Source of the DNA: BOG-1363 sp043775355
GTDB taxonomy: Bacteria > Planctomycetota > UBA11346
Direction: 5' to 3'
Length of the DNA stretch: 10,300 bases
NCBI GenBank assembly: GCA_043775355.1
Contig: JAYVSL010000253.1
Location: forward strand, 1-10,300
Positions 6,039 to 10,300 of the stretch are shown in pieces. Position numbers and translations under genes: made by a program. The stretch's first letter is position 1. Each line of letters opens with the position of its first letter. A model generated the notes under the pieces. The model did no database searches. It worked only from the letters and a program-made list of their open reading frames with translations, and was not told where the DNA came from.

Positions 6039-6454
6039 CTGCTGCGGCCGGAGAGTTGAAGCCCCCTCGGGTCATCACGCCGGGTGCAAGAGCCGTGGTT
6101 GGCGTGCCGAGGCCGGTGCCGGTCGATGCTGGTGGCGGTTGGGGGGTGAGAAATATGCAAAATCCCCTGTTTCCCGGAAGTCCCGCAAGTCCCGCAAGTG
6201 GTTTTGGGTTTATGTATAAAAATGTCATTTCTCTCCATGTATGGACCGAGGGCCTACCCCCTTTGCGGGACTTGCGGGACTTGCGGGAAACAGGGAAAAA
6301 CGTCGGTTTCGCTCTTTCACCCCCGTCACGGCTATGGTCTGGCCCAGTCATCTGCCTCGTGCTGCCGGCGTCTGCCGAGCGGAACCACTCGGCTGGTGGG
6401 ACTCACGGACATTTCCCCTCAGCAGGGGAAATCCACCTGCGCCAAAGGCTGTAG
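6035..6454 (+). CDS. Doubtful small reading frame through the origin-like region
   Basis: This 139-residue frame starts with an ATG overlapping the helicase stop (ATGA), the same arrangement as between primase and helicase, which argues for real coupling. Against it, the frame runs straight through the inverted repeats at 6165-6295, where it reads GSPASPASG and LRDLRDLRE from the repeat units. It then crosses the fourth shared palindrome. The sequence is low in complexity and matches no family I know. Perhaps only a short N-terminal peptide was ever made, or the frame is chance in GC-rich DNA. Confidence 0.22.
   Translation: MTAAAGELKPPRVITPGARAVVGVPRPVPVDAGGGWGVRNMQNPLFPGSPASPASGFGFMYKNVISLHVWTEGLPPLRDLRDLRETGKNVGFALSPPSRLWSGPVICLVLPASAERNHSAGGTHGHFPSAGEIHLRQRL
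6165..6295. other. Candidate replication origin: inverted iteron arms around an A+T-rich centre
   Basis: The left arm at 6165-6198 and the right arm at 6262-6295 are reverse complements at 32 of 34 positions. Each arm contains three 9-bp tandem units (CCCGCAAGT on the left, one of them CCCGGAAGT; ACTTGCGGG on the right), flanked by CCCTGTTT/AAACAGGG. The 63-bp centre includes an A+T-rich core (GGTTTATGTATAAAAATG, near 6208-6225) in otherwise high-GC DNA. Iterons beside an A+T-rich unwinding segment, directly downstream of primase and helicase genes, is the usual architecture of a plasmid or phage origin. Alternatives are a large mRNA stem-loop ending the operon, or a repeat with some other function. 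The whole gap 6039-6506 holds only this structure, the doubtful frame listed above, and palindrome copy 4. Confidence 0.55.
6412..6435. promoter_or_regulatory. Shared palindrome, copy 4
   Basis: CATTTCCCCT at 6412-6421 faces AGGGGAAATCC at 6425-6435 across a 3-nt spacer. This is the most regular of the four copies. It lies about 70 bp upstream of the ATG at 6507, in a position suiting an operator for that gene. Confidence 0.55.
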
Positions 6455-6506
6455 ACTCGCCCGTCAGAGCAGCACCTACCCCAGCCGCTACAAGGAATCC
6501 ACTGCC

Positions 6507-6923
6507 ATGTCCGATCTCTCGCCCCAGGAACAGCTCATGCTCGAACGCAAAGAGCTGGAAGCCCTCATCTCCGACGCCGAGCAGCGCATCATCCGCAACA
6601 TCGTGGGATCGAGCTACGATCGCGAACACGGTGACCCGCCCGAGCGCTTCCAGATGCATCGCCGCCTCTCCGTCACCGCAATCCCCAGCGCCTACGAGAA
6701 GCCCTCCCATGCCGTCATCGCCATCAGCGGCACGCCCTGTCGCGGTCTCGTCGTTGTGGATCTGGTCTACAGCGGTGTGTTCGCCACCGACTACTACTCG
6801 GGCCGCCACCTGAACGCCCACCAGACCGAGATCCTGCGCAACTTCGCCCGCAAGGTCGCCGCGCTGGCCTCAACCCCAAACGCCAACACCTGGAGCTGGT
6901 CGACCACGCCACCGAAGGCGTAA
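6507..6923 (+). CDS. Hypothetical protein of the replication element
   Basis: The product has 138 residues. The ATG at 6507 has AAGGA about 10 nt upstream. Residues 1-32 (SPQEQLMLERKELEALISDAEQ) form a probable amphipathic helix or coiled coil. The middle, about 50-105, looks alpha/beta (HAVIAISG, RGLVVVDLVYSGVF), ending in YYSGRHLNAHQTEILRNFA. The C-terminus is Thr/Ser/Pro-rich. No signal peptide, membrane segment or catalytic motif is visible, and I recognise no family. It sits on the same strand as the primase and helicase, downstream of the origin-like repeats, with its own copy of the shared palindrome in the leader. It is therefore probably part of the element's regulated gene set. Confidence 0.65.
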   Translation: MSDLSPQEQLMLERKELEALISDAEQRIIRNIVGSSYDREHGDPPERFQMHRRLSVTAIPSAYEKPSHAVIAISGTPCRGLVVVDLVYSGVFATDYYSGRHLNAHQTEILRNFARKVAALASTPNANTWSWSTTPPKA

Positions 6924-7122
6924 CGCGCCGAAACCGACGGCCCTGGCATCCGCCAGACACGATCTTTGACACGTCTACATCCGTAGCAGATGCCGACGGC
7001 GGTGGCGCAGGAGACCTGCCAGTTTTCTCGCCACCGCCGGCCTCGGCGTCGTTCAACGTCAGCCATCGCCGGCCGACGCTCCCTGGCGGCGTTCAGCGCC
7101 CCGCATAAGATAATCCATCAGC

Positions 7123-7521
7123 ATGCTGCTCACTTCTACCGTCTCGACCGAGGCTGCTGGCGACGCGCTGGGCCTGCGTCCGGCCGCCGTCCGCGAGCGG
7201 ATCAAGGACGGGCGTCTTGTCGCTGCCCGCGTAGGAAATCGGTGGAGGGTTCACGCCGCCTCGATCAATGCCTTGCTCGGCGGACTCCCAGCACCAGTCC
7301 CGCAGACAGCCCAGCTCGATGTCGAAGCCGTCCCCATCTTCGACGACGCCGACGATCCCTTCATCATGCGCTGCGAGATGCTGCGCGCCTCGCCGATCCC
7401 CGAACATGCCAAGGTCGGAGCCTGGATGCTGGCTAAGCACAAGCGCTTCGCTCGCTCCTGCGCTGTGCCGCAAGCCGCGCCGGTTTTCAGCCCGGAGACG
7501 GCCTTCGCCAGACGGTTCTGA
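7123..7521 (+). CDS. HTH_17/excisionase-family DNA-binding protein
   Basis: The product has 132 residues. Residues about 5-50 (VSTEAAGDALGLRPAAVRER, then KDGRLVAARVGNRWRVHAAS) match the MerR-like winged helix of the HTH_17 excisionase family: a first helix-turn-helix, the GRLxAxRVGxxWR wing, then a short helix. About 80 further residues are unusual for a simple excisionase. They include an acidic segment (FDDADDPF) and a helical part (AKVGAWMLAKHKRFARS), which may bind a partner. No Shine-Dalgarno is visible before the ATG at 7123; GATAAT at 7109-7114 resembles a -10 box, without a clear -35. It is the second small protein of this fold in the element. None of the four shared palindromes precedes it. 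Confidence 0.65.
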   Translation: MLLTSTVSTEAAGDALGLRPAAVRERIKDGRLVAARVGNRWRVHAASINALLGGLPAPVPQTAQLDVEAVPIFDDADDPFIMRCEMLRASPIPEHAKVGAWMLAKHKRFARSCAVPQAAPVFSPETAFARRF

Positions 7522-7545
7522 GGACCACGCACAACACCCGGTCAG

Positions 7546-7806
7546 CGTAGCCCCGACGTGCTCTGGTCAACCGCACCACCTACGACATTGCGATGGTAGG
7601 ACGGCCCGACCACCGACGACGGTCGATCCGCCAACCCGGCCATCGTAGCCCCGACGTCCTCCGTTCAACCCCTCCCACCCACTGATCGGCACCCCAGACG
7701 CCCTGCACAGATCAGGCGTAGATGGCCGAGGGGGCGACGTGCACATCACTCATCCCAACCACCTACGGCGATCCGGTCGTCATAGGCGACACGGTCGGCC
7801 TACGAC
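7546..7806. repeat. Cluster of CGTAG/CTACG words and a 27-bp near-repeat in a gene-free gap
   Basis: Bases 7546-7572 and 7644-7670 (CGTAGCCCCGACGT...TCAACC) match at 24 of 27 positions, 98 bp apart. CGTAG recurs at 7717-7721. The inverse word CCTACG appears at 7579, 7762 and 7799. In all there are six such words in about 260 bp, three in each orientation. The region between the convergent genes ending at 7521 and 7814 has no convincing gene. It could be a recombination or attachment site, a partition-type binding array, or a bidirectional terminator region. The role is unknown. Confidence 0.4.
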
Positions 7807-7813
7807 GGTTGAA

Positions 7814-8560
7814 CTACCCCCAGAGTAATTCCGAGGACGTAAAGACCTTCTGTGCCTCCAGCTTCGTCTTGAAAATATCCTTCGCTTCTAGCTCAACCCG
7901 CAATGGTGAATGCTGAGCTAACTGTTCGGCAATCACCCGAGGCACCTTCTCAAGGCTTACATAGTCGATGGACCGCAATGCCTCGGGCAGACGCACCTCA
8001 CGCATAGCCTTCCCATCTCTGATTGAAAAATGCTTTAGTCTTGTGGACTCTAACAGAACGACCCCGGGCGTAGTCCCCAGTTTCATAATCCGCAGATGTT
8101 CCAAGTTCGCCAACCTGGATAGGTCCAACGGACCTTTCAATCCACCAATCTCGTCAATGACCAGCTTTTTGACAGAAGATCCATGAATCCCATGCAACTG
8201 AACGCCATCTAGGTAGCTAACACGAAGCGACTCTAGCCCTACGATCTCATTCAGCGGAGCGTGCTCTACGGCCCGCTTGGAGATCAACCCGATGATCAAG
8301 CTGGCAACACCGGGCCGGCAATCCTGAAGGCCAGAAATGTCGGCAATCTCCTTCCCAACAACGCTTACATTCAGCGGCTTATCGCATTTTAGACCAGCAA
8401 AAACGCCCCTGGGGATATCGCGATAAAACTGCACCAACGAGTAAGCCCCCCCATTGGCATTCAACTCGTCACGGCACGCCACGTCCCATGTGTCCACACA
8501 CATGATCTTGGCGTCCTTCGATGGCCCGAACGGCGTCGGCGATTCGATGGTGTATCCCAT
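7814..8560 (-). CDS. Probable immunity protein of the Rhs toxin, leucine-rich-repeat-like
   Basis: The product has 248 residues. The ATG at 8560 overlaps the Rhs stop (TAATG), with GGGGAG about 5 nt before it, so the two genes are translationally coupled. The middle of the protein shows LRR-like periodicity: LESLRVSYLDGV, VKKLVIDEIGGL, NLEHLRIMKLG, LKHFSIRDG, RSIDYVSLEKV, spaced about 20-25 residues apart. No signal peptide or membrane segment is present, fitting a cytoplasmic inhibitor. Genes immediately downstream of Rhs tips generally encode the cognate immunity protein, and LRR-type immunity proteins are known in polymorphic toxin systems. Its job would be to bind and neutralise the nuclease tip encoded just upstream. 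This is inferred from position. The DNA is visibly less GC-rich than the replication genes, as is common for exchangeable toxin-immunity cassettes. Confidence 0.6.
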   Translation of the reverse strand: MGYTIESPTPFGPSKDAKIMCVDTWDVACRDELNANGGAYSLVQFYRDIPRGVFAGLKCDKPLNVSVVGKEIADISGLQDCRPGVASLIIGLISKRAVEHAPLNEIVGLESLRVSYLDGVQLHGIHGSSVKKLVIDEIGGLKGPLDLSRLANLEHLRIMKLGTTPGVVLLESTRLKHFSIRDGKAMREVRLPEALRSIDYVSLEKVPRVIAEQLAQHSPLRVELEAKDIFKTKLEAQKVFTSSELLWG

Positions 8561-10300
8561 TATCTCCCCAACAGGTTGAAGAACTCTGTGAACTGCTTTC
8601 GTAACGCTGGACTCATCTTGCCTGCGTGACGGCCAAGACGGTTACGGGCAGCCGTGCCATCTCTAGCAACGGAGCTATTCTCATTCAGGGTTTGCCCACC
8701 GGACTCGTTTACGGATTCAAGAATCATGGTTTCCACCACGTTTCTGATGAACTTGTTGGTTCTTGGTTCAAGATCCGGGATCGGGGACAACTTGAGGAAT
8801 CCGACGATACGCGGCGTAAGCTCGTCGGCGACATACGTGCCGGCCTTGCGTGCACGCTTCTGCCACTTGGTTCCCGAGTTCTCGTGCTCATCAATACGAC
8901 GCTCCATATCGTTGGTTTCGCCAACATACAAGAACTCTCCCGCAGGTCCAAAGGCTAGCATATAGACACCTTCCATAATGGCGTCGGCAGCTTGATCCTT
9001 CATTATGTCGAGGATCTGGTTGACAACTTGCTTTCTGATCTGTGCCTGAGTCATCCCCTGTGCGCCACGCATTGTATCGCTAAAGCTAATGGCCCCCAGT
9101 AGCTCTACGATATTCATGTACCCCGACGGATCTTTGCCGTTTACGGGATCAGCATGGGCATAGGCATACTTGTGTAGCGAGGCGGGAACGCGCTGGCGAC
9201 CCTGCCACGAGTCCATCGTCCAGAACCTTCCCTTCCCCTGATCATAATACCGCGCCCGCAGATAATACTGCCCCAGCGGCTCACAGTATTCATACCCACA
9301 ATACAGGTATCGGTTCGCCGTCGTCCCCGTGCGCCCAATCAAAATCCCATACGCATCATACGTAAACGTGTCCGTCACCGCGCCCGCCGCGTTGGTCAAT
9401 GCTCGCACGGAGCCCTGACCGTCGGTGACGGGATAACTAATCACCGTACCGCCGCGCTGTGCCAGCGGCGCTAAGCCATTGCCCCAGACGTACGCGCGAC
9501 TGATCGCGCCGCCTTGGAATTCTTCGATGGTTTGCGTGTATCCGGTTGGGTTGAGTCCGCTCACCAAGAAACTGGTCACCACGCCGCCGCTGGATTCGGT
9601 GACTTTGTTGCCGTCGCCGTCGTAGGCGATCATGACGGTGCCGCCGCTGTTCGGCAGCGCGCGGGTGGTCAGGTGATTTTCAGCGTCGTAGCCATCGGTG
9701 CCGTTGACGGACGAGACGGTGTTTCCGTTGGCGTCGTAGGTGTCGGACGTCAGCCCATCATTCGGCGTGTAGCCCGTCACCGTCGCGGGAACCGCCGTCA
9801 CATTGGACGTGCGCACCTGACGATTACCGACGTTATCGAATTGATAGCCGATGGTGCCCGGAGTCGTGCCGCCGGTCACCGCTTCGCTGGTCAAACGACT
9901 CAACACATCGTACGTCCAATTCGCCGTTCGCCCGCCGGATTCGACGTTCTTTGTTCGTCGCCCGACCGCATCCAGCGTGTACGTATACGTCGCCTGTGTC
10001 GCCGCCCCCTGCTTGCGCGTTACCGTCAATAGGCGGTTCAACGTGTCGTAACCATACGTCGACGTCACCCCGTTTGGCAACGCCACCGTCGCCTGATTAC
10101 CGACTAAATCGTAACCATAATTCACCACGCCCGCCACCGTATCGATCACCGTCGACAAACGATTGAGTTCATCATACCCGTAACTCGTATTCGCACCGCC
10201 CGTGTGATCGGTCCACAACCGCGCCAGATTTCCACGCGCATCGTAAGCGTAGAACACCGTGCCGCGCGGCGTTTCCTGATCCTGCAAGCGACCACGGCCG
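8560..10300 (-). CDS. Rhs-family polymorphic toxin with GIY-YIG nuclease tip (5' end beyond window)
   Basis: About 580 C-terminal residues are visible, and the frame is open through the right edge. Some ten YD-type repeats (YGYDELNRL, YDLVGNQ, YGYDTLNRLLTV, YDANGNTV) form part of the Rhs shell. The conserved core end follows: YYLRARYYDQGKGRFWTMDS, KYAYAHADP, then P-x4-DPSG at about 9121-9140, the junction where Rhs proteins are usually cleaved. The variable tip of roughly 187 residues, encoded by 8560-9121, contains GVYMLAFGP (the GIY strand), FLYVGETNDMERRIDEH (the YIG strand, catalytic Arg, then a conserved His) and a downstream ETMILESVNE...LNEN carrying the expected Glu and Asn. The toxin should therefore cut nucleic acid in a rival cell after delivery. 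The delivery route is not shown in the window. The DNA around the tip is less GC-rich than the rest, in keeping with tip exchange. Confidence 0.85.
   Translation of the reverse strand, partial: GRGRLQDQETPRGTVFYAYDARGNLARLWTDHTGGANTSYGYDELNRLSTVIDTVAGVVNYGYDLVGNQATVALPNGVTSTYGYDTLNRLLTVTRKQGAATQATYTYTLDAVGRRTKNVESGGRTANWTYDVLSRLTSEAVTGGTTPGTIGYQFDNVGNRQVRTSNVTAVPATVTGYTPNDGLTSDTYDANGNTVSSVNGTDGYDAENHLTTRALPNSGGTVMIAYDGDGNKVTESSGGVVTSFLVSGLNPTGYTQTIEEFQGGAISRAYVWGNGLAPLAQRGGTVISYPVTDGQGSVRALTNAAGAVTDTFTYDAYGILIGRTGTTANRYLYCGYEYCEPLGQYYLRARYYDQGKGRFWTMDSWQGRQRVPASLHKYAYAHADPVNGKDPSGYMNIVELLGAISFSDTMRGAQGMTQAQIRKQVVNQILDIMKDQAADAIMEGVYMLAFGPAGEFLYVGETNDMERRIDEHENSGTKWQKRARKAGTYVADELTPRIVGFLKLSPIPDLEPRTNKFIRNVVETMILESVNESGGQTLNENSSVARDGTAARNRLGRHAGKMSPALRKQFTEFFNLLGR

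Noticed and set aside
6165..6295. CRISPR-like array reading of the 9-bp repeats
   Set aside because: Units are contiguous and only 9 bp, arranged as two inverted arms, with no spacers and no cas genes.
7567..7749. 60-codon minus-strand frame in the gene-free gap
   Set aside because: No ribosome binding site, Pro/Gly/Arg-rich chance composition, and it overlaps the repeat cluster.
7663..7814. Possible integron attC: GTTCAAC at 7663-7669 and GTTGAAC at 7808-7814 fit the R''/R' core pattern
   Set aside because: The bases inside the cores (expected L'' and L') are not complementary, the span of about 152 bp is over the usual size, and no integrase or cassette series is seen.
9514..10032. 172-codon plus-strand frame opposite the Rhs repeats
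   Set aside because: It is antisense to clear YD repeats, and its Val/Gly/Arg-rich pattern mirrors the repeat codons.

Overview
The window is high-GC, Gram-negative-type bacterial accessory DNA. It has a Sec-type secreted protein gene, an Rhs polymorphic toxin, insertion-sequence debris and a plasmid/phage-like replication module. Nothing in it fixes the taxon; a proteobacterium or another high-GC Gram-negative phylum would both fit. No rRNA, tRNA or CRISPR array was seen.

Left part (1-1352). Two tandem 23-bp repeats at 51-96, ending in a TG/CA tip at about 99, look like one end of an IS21-like or Mu-like transposable element whose body lies outside the window. This end cuts into a small secreted-protein gene (43-327, minus). 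Upstream on the same strand are a ribbon-helix-helix-like DNA-binding protein (355-645), an upstream region rich in CAGCAC/GTGCTG half-sites (697-748), and a small unknown gene (760-1008).

Central part (1353-6923). This is a probable self-replicating or integrative element. A 412-414-residue protein with a central XRE-like helix-turn-helix is read leftward. Divergent from it runs an operon-like series: a small AlpA/HTH_17-type regulator, an archaeo-eukaryotic-type (AEP) primase with a PriCT-like tail, and an AAA+/SF3-like helicase joined to the primase by an ATGA overlap. Just past the helicase, 6165-6295 holds two inverted arms, each with three 9-bp units (CCCGCAAGT), around an A+T-rich centre. 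This is the best candidate for the replication origin. A palindrome of the type GGATTTCCC-spacer-GGGAAATCC occurs four times (2627, 2786, 3031 and 6412), each time in a gene leader, which suggests one regulator controls the module. A small unknown gene (6507-6923) and a second HTH_17 protein (7123-7521) follow.

Right part (7522-10300). A gene-free stretch (7522-7813) carries six CGTAG/CTACG-type words and a 27-bp near-repeat. It separates the replication module from a leftward toxin-immunity pair. The Rhs protein (8560 to beyond the right edge) has YD repeats, the core P-x4-DPSG junction and a GIY-YIG nuclease tip. The next gene (7814-8560), coupled through TAATG, has leucine-rich-repeat-like periodicity and is probably the cognate immunity protein.

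All functions are inferred from motifs read by eye; no database search was possible.
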